Shown here piece after piece: positions 22,201-32,688 of a stretch of 64,000 nucleotides of DNA. Position 1 is the stretch's first letter. Each line of letters opens with the position of its first letter. The stretch covers positions 1,488,001-1,552,000 of the forward strand of contig NC_088938.1 of the NCBI RefSeq assembly GCF_033473495.1. Reading direction: 5' to 3'. This DNA is from Cercospora beticola. Taxonomy: Eukaryota > Ascomycota > Dothideomycetes > Mycosphaerellales > Mycosphaerellaceae. The position numbers and the translations under genes are program-made. Below the pieces are notes generated by a model. That model was given only the letters and a program-made list of their open reading frames with translations. It ran no database searches and was not told the DNA's origin.

Positions 22201-22525
22201 GCACGATGGCACTGTCGTATCGAGCTGTTTTGATGACCCGCCCACAGTCTGTCAACCATCTGGGCACTCGATCAACTTGTACGCCTGTTCAATGCAGGTC
22301 AAGTCGCCGTGGAAATAGTTATCTGATACGAATTGCTTTTGCTTCAAGCACCAAAGGATCATGACGCGGCGCACATGCAACTCACGAGGCGATGGTTCGC
22401 CTACGCGCGACGCGGTCATCGCCAAGCATCTCTCTATCACGCCCAACCACTTCATTTATGGTATCATCTATGAGAATGCGATCCTGATACCACTGACAAA
22501 CTGTAGAGCTTGAGAATTGGAAGAT
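19249..22525. other. Gene-poor region, only weak candidates
   Basis: About 3.3 kb without a recognisable gene. The longest frames are 19129-19953 (plus) and 20512-19628 (minus), which overlap each other in antisense. Weak hints of coding on the minus strand occur at 21800-21619 (a polar tail RSNAYKDDQDKDSLKRTSHE that looks like the cytoplasmic end of a SAT4-type protein) and 22455-22252 (QFVSDNYFHGDLTCIEQAYKL). No consistent multi-exon model joins them, and they may be remnants. Confidence 0.4.
19628..20512 (-). CDS. Hypothetical open frame, doubtful
   Basis: A 294-codon frame with an ATG start at 20512 on the minus strand. It has no signal peptide, domain or repeat that I recognise, and is rich in Arg, Ala and Ser. 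A long plus-strand frame lies opposite part of it. It is listed only for its length and may be chance. Confidence 0.2.
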   Translation of the reverse strand: MKLIAREARDGQVMRVAVRAFLHVLYVVQYDAPVPPNVHRSLAISRTEGDDSVNGSRARDRASYRATASIARSISSQRMSDCRGNAEYAPAFAAPDDQTFSERPRGSLSTLPAMYRVYARLASGLEATGYSQQLCVAVTSEWAPISYQAGDNRAWLLTSRWLEDGDAPVQRDCCPCQTSRPAVVNNVTWRGVSGSMRALSVSSRGHIPSLRRFSHLRHAQSAEAATVLPQRLARDPVLSSRAFCHLEALTPCRGCCLDALGVHQTPATRYQQYLHADNTPYLEMPQCHPNLDRA

Positions 22526-24117
22526 ATGTGTAAGTCCGGATCTGTTGCCGCAATGCAACACAAGTTTGGCTGAGCTTGCGTCCAAACAGCGGCCTCACAG
22601 ATACGACATCGCTTCAACGTGCTCAGCAGACGGAAACCGGATACGCGTCACATAGGCAATGGCGAGAGGCACAGTCTACTTTACCGTGTACCTGACTCTG
22701 GCGAATATGGAGCGACAAGCCATTCTCAGAACCAAGACGCGCAGCACACGAACAAATCTGGCAGCTTCTGGAGCAGACTAACGCCACGAAGTGTGTTGAG
22801 GACAACCTTGGCTGTACTCAAGAGCAGCTACATCAACATACTGCTCGTCTTTGTGCCAGTGGGCATCATCGCAGGCGCTCTGGACTTGCCTCCTGGCGCG
22901 ATATTCTGTCTCAACTTCCTCGCCATCGTGCCACTTGCTGCACTTCTATCATTCGCCACGGAAGAGCTATCCGAGGCCGTAGGAGCTCATATTGGAGGTC
23001 TACTCAATGCGACATTTGGCAATGCTGTGGAGCTGATAGTGAGCGTCATTGCCTTGCAAAAAGATCAGTTTCGGCTGGTACAGGCCAGCATCCTGGGCAG
23101 CGTGCTGGTCAATATTCTGCTTGTTTGTGTTGCCAATACACGTCGATCTACATGCCACTGACATGCACCAGGTCCTAGGATGCTGCTTCATCGCAGGCGG
23201 CATTCGCCGCTCGGAGTCCAAGTACGATTCAACTGTGGCCTCTATCATGTCAGCGCTACAGACTCTGGCTGCGGCCGTGCTTATCGTACCCGCAATACTA
23301 TACTGGACAATGCAACGATCCGCCGATGGCGATACAATCGACATTCTGGCAGTCTCTAGGGGAGCGGCCATGATTCTGATCGTGCTATATTTCTTCTACC
23401 TTTACTTCCAGCTGTTCTCGCACAAGGATCTCTTCCGAGAAGACGCTGGCAACGATGACAGCGACGGCAGCGATTTCGAAGGCGACCCACACGGTGCCGC
23501 ACAGAAGGAGAGCCATCAAGGCGGAGAGATTCTGGGACCTACCGGGGCATTCACCTGCATGATTGCTTCAATCGTATGCGTAGGCTTCTGCGCCGAGTTT
23601 CTGGTCAACAGTATTGAAAGTGTTGTAGAAGAGACTGGCATGACAACCACGTTCATCGGCATAGTCTTGCTGCCCATTGTGAGCAATGCTGCTGAGCACG
23701 TTACAGCAGTCATTGTATCCTACAAGAACAAGACCAATCTCGCGATGCTTGTCACCTTGGGCAGTGGAATGCAAATAGCGCTTTTCGTCACGCCGTAAGC
23801 CGCGCTCGTTGGAGTCTAGACATATAAAGCGACCACAGACTGACCGCGATCCAGGCTGCTCGTCCTGATCTCTTGGGGCATGGGCAAATCGTTCGACCTG
23901 CATTTCCAGCTGTTCGAGACTGTCGTCTTCTTCGTTAGCGTTCTAGTCGTCAACTTCTTGATCAGAGGTGGTTCAGGCAATTATCTTGAGGGCGTAATGT
24001 GAGTATCCAACACGAATCAAGTGCATGTTCGCCATAACTGACGTTCGCCAACCCAGGTGTATTGGCTGGTACATGATCATTGCGCTTGCATTCTTCTACT
24101 ACCCAGATGATCAATAG
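22526..24117 (+). CDS. Vacuolar Ca2+/H+ exchanger (CAX/Vcx1-type)
   Basis: Five exons, 22526-22529, 22590-23122, 23172-23794, 23855-23998 and 24057-24117, join in frame to 454 residues. The two halves carry the CAX alpha-repeat motifs: [16 protein letters not shown] near residue 130 and [17 protein letters not shown] near 350. An acidic loop ([15 protein letters not shown]) separates them. About eleven helices are predicted, typical for the Vcx1 family, which drives Ca2+ into the vacuole using the proton gradient and so resets cytosolic Ca2+. The second intron starts GTTTGT, an unusual donor, but the splice restores [14 protein letters not shown]. The first coding exon of four bases (ATG T) is a prediction from phase and splice consensus, so the exact start is less sure than the rest. 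A MITE lies 20 bp past the stop. Confidence 0.88.
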
Positions 24118-24151
24118 CAACAGAACACATAGTGAAGGAAGCCATTGCGGA

Positions 24152-24194
24152 TTGCTATTAAGCCTCTGAGTGTTTACTATTAAGCCTCTGAGTT
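24152..24194 (+). repeat. Left terminal inverted repeat of the MITE
   Basis: Reverse complement of 24487-24529, 43 of 43 bases identical. Confidence 0.9.
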
Positions 24195-24486
24195 CCAAGG
24201 GCCTAGGGTAGGCTCCAGCAAATTACACAGCTTTTACTGCCTCTTGGACTCTACACTGTCTTCGGACAAGCGAGGCGAGCTTGCGAGCGAAGTGAGTACT
24301 CGGAGCTGCGAGCCTGCGAGCAATAGCGACGACGTACGATACCCGAGCGCGTGAGGCATAGGCCCCTAAAAAGGATAGCATTATTTCTATTAGGCAACGA
24401 ACGAGACCGAGCCGAAGGCGAGTGTCGAGAGAGGCGGCAGTGTCCCTCAAAGGTGTAGGGTAGGGCAGGTTGTTACGCCCGATAAG

Positions 24487-24529
24487 AACTCAGAGGCTTA
24501 ATAGTAAACACTCAGAGGCTTAATAGCAA
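24487..24529 (-). repeat. Right terminal inverted repeat of the MITE
   Basis: Reverse complement of 24152-24194, 43 of 43 bases identical. Confidence 0.9.
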
Positions 24530-24544
24530 CTCCCGAAGCCATTG

Positions 24545-24991
24545 ACGCATGCATGCCTACTGCATCATAAAACCCGAATAGTTTGTCAAACTATAGCCGC
24601 TTCTTCTGCTAACCAGGATCAGCTGGAAAGCAGTCTGCAGGTCTTTAGTTTTCGCTCCAATCGTGTCTCTCCAAACATGTCTTGGCGTCGGCATGTGGAT
24701 GTGATCACCACTCCGCGTTGTGCCTGAATGTTCAGTCGACTCTTGGCAAGCTATACCGACTCCACATACGTGCTCATCGCCACTGTTTCATGGGGATCTT
24801 GGGGCTCCATGCGACCGATGACATGCGTTGCGGGAGAACTGTAAAACGGAAAATAGAGATTTGTCCGCCTTGTTGCTAGGATCTGCGGCTTGGATTTTCT
24901 CAGGCTTCGAAAACAAACCTGTATAAGTTAGAGTTGCGGCTGTTCTCTACTAACAGTGTGCACTCTATTTGGTACTTCATTGACTTCAGAC
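24545..24991. other. Intergenic, no gene recognised
   Basis: About 450 bp that should include the promoter of the GH43 gene. No structure was noted. Confidence 0.5.
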
Positions 24992-26165
24992 ATGCGTTCA
25001 ACCTCATTTTTCGCCGCAGCCGGCGTGCTCGGTGCCGTTTCGGCAACACCTATTGCACAACAACAATACGGCGAACCGGCACAAGAGGAATATGTGGGCT
25101 ACTTTGGCACATTCTTCCCTCTGCAGGACGAGGCCATCTATGGCTGGCTCTCGAATGGCAACGACGCACATTCATGGCAACAGTTGAATGGCCCTGCTGG
25201 AAATGGCTCGATACTGCGCTCCAACGTTGGAACGACTGGCGTGCGAGACTCACATCTCATTCCGAGCCAGGATGGCAGCAAGTGGTGGCTGATTGCTACC
25301 GACTTGAAAGTTAATGACTTCAAAGAGGACTTCAATGAGGCTACAAGGTTCGGTAGCCGATCAATTGTGGTCTGGGAGAGCGAGGATCTTGCTACGTGGA
25401 GTGAGGCGCGGTTGACCGAGCCTATCGTGGATGTCAGCGCTGGCAATGTGGTAAGTGCTAAATCCGGGAAGCCTTCTTGCTGTTAAAACCATTGCTCACC
25501 GTCTTTAGTGGGCTCCGGAAGCAGATTGGGATCCGCTTGTAGGAGCGTATGTCATGGTGTACGCTTCCCGATTCTGGGATCCTGCCGATGTGAACAGGAC
25601 TGGACCTCAGCCTCCAAACAGACTCATGTACTCAACCACCCAAGATTTCGTGACATTCTCCGAGGCCAAAGAGTATTTCTTCCCAGGATACCCCGTCATC
25701 GATGCCACCTTCTGGCATGCCACGGAAGAAGGACCAGACGTCTGGTACCGATGGATCAAGAGTGAAGTAGATTACCGCGTTAGTTTCTGAAACGCACAGC
25801 AATGAAACCTCTCACTAATCTTGATACAGATCTACCAAGAGCGCTCTGAGAATGGTATTCTCGGCACTTTCACTCGCGTGGGAGGTGCATCCGAAGATGA
25901 ACGCATTCGTTTCGCAGATCAATACGAAAATAATGAAGGTCCTCTCATTTTCCGCGATAATGTCGACCCTGGACTCTACCATCTATGGATCGATCAGAAC
26001 ACTTTCCAGTCATATGTGCCAGCGACCGCGAGGACGTTGAACGATATGGCTGCGTGGCAGGTAGAGTCGCTGAACGGCTTTCCGAATACGATCAAGCATG
26101 GCCAAGTGACTCCGATCACCCAGAAGCAGTACGATACGATTGTTGCAAAGTACTCTTTCGTTTAG
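24992..26165 (+). CDS. Secreted glycoside hydrolase, GH43-like five-bladed propeller
   Basis: Exons 24992-25450, 25509-25778 and 25830-26165 are joined in phase 0 to 354 residues. There is a signal peptide (MRSTSFFAAAGVLGAVSATPIA). The mature part has the arabinanase/levansucrase-fold pattern: GYFGTFFPLQDEAIYGWLSNGNDAHSWQQLN (blade 1), RDSHLIPSQDGSKWWLIATDL, WAPEADWDPLVGAYMVYASRF (the WAPE motif with a catalytic-site acid), and later blades to GLYHLWIDQ. GH43 enzymes cut arabinan, xylan side chains or related plant cell-wall sugars outside the cell. The substrate here is not deducible. Both introns are 51-58 bp with canonical borders. Confidence 0.85.
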
Positions 26166-26985
26166 GACGCCAGGCAAAGACGAGGGACATTGTAGATCGC
26201 TTCTTTCAAAATACAGACGGCAGATTGTCGAGGCTCGATGGTTCAGCAGCTTCTCTTTATTTTTTATTTTTCTTCGCCGCCCTCTCCTTGAATCCGTACG
26301 GTCTCTCGCATGTGACCTGCATGCATCTCTCGGATTGGTTCAACGGCGTTTGGAAGAGACAGTTCCTCGTGCCCTCGATTCCGGTTTGGTGGATATGGTG
26401 TCGCGTGTTGATGACTGTATAGAAGTGGAATGAGCGAGCCACGGCACATATGAAACGGCAAAGCCCGAAGTGGAATCAGCCACTGGGATGGAGATCGCCA
26501 AGCCACGGCCAATCTCGGGTCTGGCCAAGCCACAATGTCGGCTCCTGTAGCCACTTGGAATGGGGCTGCCAACGCGAAACTACACTCGTCCATACACCAG
26601 GTGACATTTTCGCAACTGTCGCCCTCATCAACCAGCAGCCCGATCCCCGCCGCCAGCCCCATATGTTCGTCAGCTCCTCTTGGCCGCCGACCCAGCGGAC
26701 TGCTCGTACAGGTTGCGGACTCCACTGCGCGTGCGAATAGGGTGATATGCGGTGGGCTCATCTGTCTACTACAGCCACCAGCAGCCATTGACGCCTTCAA
26801 CTACAAGGGCGCCCAGCCAGGGGCCGAACTACACTTTTGCGACATGAGTCGCGACGTCGCGTGGTCTTGCATTCCTCCGTCCAGACTACCTCTTCTCCTC
26901 ATCTCGACTCGTTTTTGCCATTGAACTTCTCGCATTTCAGGTTCCTAATGCTCAGTGTCTTACGATCATTTGGGTGCGCCTTCAA
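26166..26985. other. Intergenic, no gene recognised
   Basis: About 820 bp. Frames at 26535-26924 (plus) and 26800-26264 (minus) overlap each other in antisense and have no recognisable features. Confidence 0.45.
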
Positions 26986-29630
26986 ATGACACACGAAAGT
27001 AATGTCAAATCCATCTGGCGCAGCTGGGCTGCGTCTCCTCGCCCTTTCCTTGGCTTGTTCTTGATTTCACTTGTCTCCCTCGTATTCTTTAATCATTTCG
27101 TGTTCGGCAAGTACCCGTGCCAATAAGATCAGCCATATCGTCTACTGACTATCTTATAGATACCGACCCGAACAAATGTCAAGCATTGGTCTCGGAGGGA
27201 CAGTGGTACAACGGGAAAAGTTGGCTGATTCCTGGTTGCACCACGATACCCTATGATGGTAAACATATCAAACAATGTGTGGGCAACGAGACGCGCCGAT
27301 TCACGCTCATTGGCGACCTCCATGTGCAACGGCTATATTTCCAACTTGGCAGGCGTCTTAAGCATGACATCGAGGTCCCGGACGACCGTGAACAAGATCT
27401 GTCGATCTCCAAAGACAATATCACGGTGCAGTATTTTTACGATCCACAACTGAACAGAATCAGCCTCATCGACAGCTTTGCTTCCGAACATGAGCAGGAA
27501 AGAAGGCCGCCGTTGCTGGCAGTCGTCGGCGCAGGCAACACCTATGCGGAACGGGGAATGGCTGAGCGGTATGCGGCCATAGTCGGTGAACTGGCCTCGA
27601 AATATCAGACGTCCCCTGCAAAGGGTCTTTTCACCCACGAACGGGGACCCGGCGACCTTGTCCTCTTCACTCCTGCTGAAGAACCGTACAATAATGGGAG
27701 TACGAAGAACGAACCCTTTCACGAGCTGAATACCAAACTGGAGGCGCTGGAACATGTCAACATACTCTGGAGCTTTCGCGACATGGTCAGTGGCCGTCAA
27801 GATCTGTATAAGGCGGATGGGCCGCGCGTAGCGGACAAAATTATCAAGAAACGCGTGGACTTGCTGCTGAATTTTCGGTGCAATGCGAAAGTGGGTAGCA
27901 AGATGAACTCCAACAACAACGCCATCTGTTGCGGAGCCTGGCGAGGGCCCAACTGGATACAGATCGCTCTTCTTCTGCTCGGTTTTGCCATACTGCCCCT
28001 GGTAACCATCGTTGACTTCAAGCTGCAACTCCTGTCCGACTCAGCGCGGCCGGTAATGCGAGCATTTTGTGCATTGACCGCTGTGCTGGCTTCTTCGTGG
28101 ATCGCAGATCGGACGCACATCTTTGAGCACGGAACACGTCTGGGGCTGGTCAAACCCACTCTGTTCTTGATGATCATCGTCACATTCTTGATTGGTTTCG
28201 CGACAGTTCGCAGAAGTGCCATCAAATCCAAGCCTGGCGAGGCACCACAAAGCCAGCCGTTCCTGCCACGCGACCAAACTGACGAGTGGAAAGGCTGGAT
28301 GCAAGCTCTGATTATCATCTACCACTACAACAAAGGCTGGAAATTACCCCCTTTCTGGGAGGTCATCCGCCTCAGTGTGGCATCCTACCTCTTCCTCACT
28401 GGCTTCGGACATACGGTATACTTCTTGCAGAAGAAGGACTATTCCCTGAAGAGATTCTGCAACGTCATGATTCGTACGAACCTATTACCCGTTGCATTGA
28501 CCTATGTGATGCGGACTAGCTGGATCTTGTACTACTACCTGCCTTTGTCAACCTTCAACTTTCTGGTAGTGTACGCTACACTTGCGATCGGACGCCGTTA
28601 CAATGAGTATGTCCTTTTCCTCTTGGCGAAGATCACAACAGCGGCCGTACTCCTCAATACGTTCCTGAGTACGAAAGACCTTCCCAGAACTGTGGTCCAC
28701 TTCTTCCAGCTTACATGCAAGATGAGGTTCGACTCTGATGAGTTCTTTGGTCATCGCGTCGAGCAAGATAAGTACATTGTGTTCGTTGGAATGGTCACTG
28801 GTATGCTCTACATCTACGTTCGGTCTACAGTGGAAAAGCACGAGCATACGGGCAGATTTAACAACGCTTTCCAAAAAGCTTGGCCAGTACTCAAGCCGTT
28901 CTCTGTCGCAACTGCCGCCCTAGCTCAGGTTCTTTTCTGGTACTGGACTGCGAAACACATCCCGAACGAGAGGCATTGGACAAAGCTGCAGCCCTACTCC
29001 ACAGCATTACCGATTCTAAGCTTCGCTGTCTTGCGCAACGCCCATCCTGTACTGCGTAACTGGCGTTCTGCTGCGTTCGCCTGGCTTGGAAGATATTCAC
29101 TGGAGATGTACGTCCTGCAAGATCATCTGTGGCTCGCGAACGATCAGGAGGCAGTGCTTCGCGCCGGTTTCTTTCATGGAAACGAGACATTCTTGGCAGA
29201 CAGGTGGCGAGACATCGTATTGCTTACACCGCTCTACTTGGTTGCGTGTAGCATTGTTGGAGATGCTACAGGTGTCATCACCAACTGGTTCATCAAGGAG
29301 GAGCCAATAACGGAGCGTGTACCAGCAGCCACAAGTAGACCACTTGAGGAGGTCGAAATGGGTCTTCTCGCCAATGAGGGCATCGACACAATGCCCGAAG
29401 CAAGCACAAGCGAGAAGGCAAGTGGCATACCGACGACGTGGATCGGCGGAGATTTGAAACCATACCGAGTCGGAATATGGCCACGAAAGCTCAAACATCG
29501 AGTTTACCTTACACTTGGGATCTTGTGGACACTGAACATGGTATGTCATGGGACGCCCGCATCGATTATCCAATACCTGACTGACAAGCTTGTAGACGTA
29601 CACATGATTTTCTGGGAACTATTTGGCTAA
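26986..29630 (+). CDS. CAS1/CASD1-type membrane O-acyltransferase with decayed SGNH domain
   Basis: Exons 26986-27106 and 27160-29630 join in phase 1 to 863 residues. The 53-bp intron uses a GC donor (GCAAGT..ATAG). This is the only splice that keeps frame, and it joins a signal-anchor helix (residues 20-40) to DTDPNKCQALVSEGQWY. Residues about 45-280 are the lumenal SGNH/PC-esterase part. The rest is the 10-TM acyltransferase domain, with motifs IIYHYNKGWKLPPFWEVIRLSVASYLFLTGFGHTVYF and YATLAIGRRYNEY. Fungal Cas1 proteins O-acetylate capsule or cell-wall glycans in the Golgi, and animal CASD1 acetylates sialic acid (family knowledge). Here the SGNH nucleophile position reads GDL (Leu94) instead of GDS, and the DxxH motif reads DGPR (Asp260, Arg263), so two triad residues are missing. 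Confidence 0.85.
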
Positions 29631-29906
29631 GCTATTTGAGCGATCGCCTTGACGGTACTTATCACAGCGTTGCCTTGAGGCGCTGGTGACAGGTGTACGG
29701 CATAGACGAGCTGTTGCAACACCATCTCGTGCACACATGATCCAGAATCTGTGTAGCATGGTAGTAAAGCTATCGGTCTCGTGCAAGTCCTGCTGAGAAG
29801 GCGACAAAGCCGATTACCATGATAAAGATCCTCCGCAGCCGCCTTCCAGCGGCCCAAGCACACTCATCCATTCGTACACAACTCACGATCTCCGACGACA
29901 ACAAAC
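29631..29906. other. Short intergenic region
   Basis: Promoter region of the secreted-protein gene at 29907. No other structure was seen. Confidence 0.5.
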
Positions 29907-30527
29907 ATGAAGCTTGCCGCCCTATCTATCGTACTGGGCACTGTTGCAGCCATTCCGCTTGCCATCGGCGAAGAGGACAGCGTCGTGCTCAGTGTGCTTT
30001 CGCACGACAACTTTATCGCTGAAACAACTTGCAGCTGGAGCAGCAAAGGCAACACAGACAAGACCAAACCATGCCTCAATGCCATTATCAAGAATCTCAC
30101 ACAGGATTTTCTTGCTGCATACCAGGAAGCATCGCCAGTGGATCAGAATGTGGACGCCCCGCGCTCTGTCCAGCAAGGCAACGCCCAATTCAACGTCAGC
30201 GGAATCGTCGGCAACTTCTACTGGCTTTCTCTCAGCAGCGAGGCTTATGATCACTTCAACAAGTCACCCGCAACTGTGGAGCTGATTGCAAGTTCCCTCA
30301 GCGACTATGTCCTTGAATACAACGCCACGGAGATTTGCGTCGACTTCAGTACTGGCAAAGCCGGTCGTGGTGATATCATCGCGAACGGTGTCATGACTTT
30401 TGGTTGGGGCCTGGAGCCGTTCTACTATGCTGATCCAACGCTTTTGGAGAGGAGGCTCAAGCAGGACTGTCAGATTGGCAACATGCGCATGTATGCCACG
30501 CACTACCGTGAGGTGCCTCTGGTCTGA
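29907..30527 (+). CDS. Small secreted protein, unknown family
   Basis: A single exon of 206 residues, starting with a signal peptide (MKLAALSIVLGTVAAIPLAIG). The mature part has four or five Cys (TTCSW, KPCLN, EICVD, QDCQI), two or three N-glycosylation sequons (NLT, NVS, NAT) and ends HYREVPLV. There is no transmembrane segment after the signal. The even Cys count in the spaced region suggests two disulfides. No domain is recognised. Small Cys-containing secreted proteins of this kind are often called candidate effectors in plant-associated fungi, which is only inference here. Confidence 0.75.
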   Translation: MKLAALSIVLGTVAAIPLAIGEEDSVVLSVLSHDNFIAETTCSWSSKGNTDKTKPCLNAIIKNLTQDFLAAYQEASPVDQNVDAPRSVQQGNAQFNVSGIVGNFYWLSLSSEAYDHFNKSPATVELIASSLSDYVLEYNATEICVDFSTGKAGRGDIIANGVMTFGWGLEPFYYADPTLLERRLKQDCQIGNMRMYATHYREVPLV

Positions 30528-30628
30528 GGAGGGATAATTTTGGATTGTCTGGGGAGGAGTATACTTAAGTTGCTTCGTCTAAAGAGTGATGCGGTCTCCC
30601 GTCCCAACGCTAGACTGAGAGGCAGGGA

Positions 30629-31210
30629 CTCCACCTTGAACCGGAGAGAGTGGTACCTGCGGCTATGTCTCTAAACCAAGGGCTGAGGTTTCTTCTTTGC
30701 CGTAGCTAGTCTCGTGAGCTAGAAAACTTTCATTCTCTCAGAGAAAGGTGTACTTCCTGGTGATCGCTCACTCGAGCTCTAGCAATATCCTTCCCTTGCA
30801 TCGCCAGACTGGGGAGCAGAGACCTCCCTCTCTCTTAAGAGAAAGCACGGAGCCCGCTGCTATGTCTCTGGATCAAAGCCTGTGGGGCATTCTCGCCGTG
30901 GCTAGCCTCGTAGGCTAGAAAGCCCGTGCGATCCAGAGAAAGGTGTGCTCTCTGTTTACCTAAAGTGGCTGGCAGGAGTTCCATCTCGTTGTGTCTCAGA
31001 CAATTCTCGGCAGCACTCTCGCGCCGCTTCGGCTACATCAGGAGCAGAGGCTCCTGTCTTTCATTCGGAATGGGAGCTGATCATCTGCAATCCCTCGTCG
31101 ACATAGATGTCGAGTCTCGGCCAGCCCGTTACTGCACGCTCCTGGCCATAGCTATCCTGGGCTGCCCAGCAGTCTTCACCACTCCAGAGAAAGGTGTGCG
31201 CTTTCTGGAC
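30629..31210. repeat. Three imperfect tandem repeats with internal hairpins
   Basis: CAGAGAAAGGTGT recurs at 30739-30751, 30934-30946 and 31185-31197. Upstream of it in each copy lies a GGAGCAGAG-CTCC-like start (30812 and 31040; weaker near 30620). Units are about 195 and 251 bp apart. The first two also share TATGTCTCT and a CTAG..CTAG hairpin. In unit 2 the hairpin is CTAGCCTCGTAGGCTAG (30902-30918), a 7-bp stem with a 3-nt loop; unit 1 has the weaker 30706-30722 version. No coding frame spans the units. Confidence 0.65.
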
Positions 31211-32283
31211 ATCCTGTGAGTTCGGGTCCGCGGTGTGGAGAGCAAGTATAAACCATCGTCACGTAGTGGTAGCGTCAGGCCGGGGCGGCAAGTTGAACTA
31301 TACATCAGATTCAACCAGCTCCTACAGACACTCATCTGGCTTCCATGGTCCCATGTCGAGGACAAGCTAAGCTTATGCGCAGCTAGCGGTGTAAGCATAA
31401 GCCTCCTTTCTTCTCAAGCCATTGTCTTTGGACCATGTACAGAATTGCTTGAAACTTTCATACATGTGTTCGAGGTCAATATCGTACTTCTGAAGTTCGT
31501 TATCAATGTCGAAATTATGCGAAGAAATAGTATGCATTCGCTCGGTTGGGTTTTCTCGTTGCTCTTCTTTGCTCGCTTTTCGGGAGGCTCTGATCCCTCT
31601 GTTTGGTGCGTTAGGTCTTTCTCTACTTCAGGCTCCTCTTCCGCACCAGGCAACTTTTTGGTAAGTGATAGCATAGGAATACCACAGAGTCTCATGCGAG
31701 CCGGCGCGTTGGCACATCTGGTACGCTTGGATGGAGGTGTGGCTTTCTGAGATGTATTCGAACCTCGACTGGTAGTGCCAGCTTCGTCGCCTTGGTGTCT
31801 GCCGCAAGTTTCAAGTGTTCACACGATGGTATATTTCAGTTCGGACTGGTTGTAGAGCCAGCGTTGTTGGCAATAGATAAGCAACGAGCTGGTCAGAAAG
31901 GAGACCGTAGGGCTTCAGCATGCATTCGATCTCCGCGGCAGAACAAAATTCTCAAGCAGTGATGGTTGTTTGTTCCTTCCTTCTGCACTTCGTCGCATCT
32001 TTACTTGACCCACTTTTTACAACGGTCGAGATAAACGCGACGTCAAGTGCTATCACTCCTCTTCTAAAGTCATCCTGCTCCTCACTGCTTCGGAACTCAT
32101 CCGGCTACTCAGCGCAACTGTCTCTCGTCAGTTTGTGCTTCCTGCGCGCCACACACCGTCGACAACGATCTCAAGATCGCCACCTGCACCGTGTGAACGA
32201 AGAAAGAACGCGGCTTGACTCCAAAATCATCTTCTCTCCAACACAGACTTCCAATCCAAACCGTGCCACTTCACATCCCGAGC
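31211..32283. other. Gene-poor region
   Basis: About 1 kb. A plus-strand frame at 31235-31750 and a minus-strand frame at 31695-31414 overlap each other and neither has supporting features. The end of the stretch should carry the promoter of the gene at 32284. Confidence 0.4.
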
Positions 32284-32688
32284 ATGAGTGCCATCATCGA
32301 CAGAGCGTTCTGCGACGCGTACAACGAAGCAGCCAAATTGTGGGACGACGATAAGCTCGAGGAGTGCATCACCAAGGCAAAAGAAATTCTTGCAGAAGGT
32401 GCCTGTCCTCGCCTTCTCCGCATCAAAACACTTACTCTGCTTGGCAATACGCTCGGGGACTTGGCTGAAGCCAGTGAATGCCACTTGGAGGCCCATACAC
32501 TTTGGCGAATTGTGCGTCGCTGGAATCCTGCCGGCGAGGACGAGAAGATGGACACAGCTATGGCGGAACTGAAGCAGGAACTTGACGATTTGAAGGAAGC
32601 ACTGGAGGAGGAGGAACGCAAAAAATGGGATGAGTGCGAAGACTGCAATGCAGTGCGAGAAGCGCGCGCAAGAGGAGGCCGTTCATGA
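32284..32688 (+). CDS. Small helical protein, TPR-like, function unknown
   Basis: A 134-residue single-exon protein. Residues 1-80 are helix pairs (AFCDAYNEAAKLWDDDKLEECITKAKEILAEG and RIKTLTLLGNTLGDLAEASECHLEAHTLWRIVRRW) with tetratricopeptide-like spacing. The end is a charged coiled coil (AELKQELDDLKEALEEEERKKWDECEDC). The frame continues upstream to 32215, but the ATG at 32284 (MSAIIDRAF) gives the clean start. I believe similar small proteins occur as lineage-expanded families in Mycosphaerellaceae, but I cannot verify this. Confidence 0.65.
   Translation: MSAIIDRAFCDAYNEAAKLWDDDKLEECITKAKEILAEGACPRLLRIKTLTLLGNTLGDLAEASECHLEAHTLWRIVRRWNPAGEDEKMDTAMAELKQELDDLKEALEEEERKKWDECEDCNAVREARARGGRS

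Larger units (their letters stand above)
24148..24534. mobile_element. MITE, 387 bp, with 10-bp target-site duplication
   Basis: The ends contain perfect 43-bp inverted repeats (24152-24194 and 24487-24529). Each is built from two direct copies of CTATTAAGCCTCTGAGT. The element is flanked by exact 10-bp direct repeats GAAGCCATTG at 24138-24147 and 24535-24544. The interior of about 290 bp has no coding frame. A 9-11 bp target duplication suits Mutator-like elements (family knowledge), so this is probably a non-autonomous MULE-type MITE, though superfamily assignment from the duplication alone is inference. It sits in the 3' flank, probably the 3' UTR, of the Ca2+/H+ exchanger gene. Confidence 0.85.

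Noticed and set aside
24148..24534. CRISPR-like or satellite array for the CTATTAAGCCTCTGAGT repeats
   Set aside because: The four copies are two inverted pairs at the element ends with a target duplication outside, which is a transposon structure.
31235..31750. 171-codon plus-strand frame next to the tandem repeats
   Set aside because: An antisense frame is equally good and neither shows features; no intron signals extend it.
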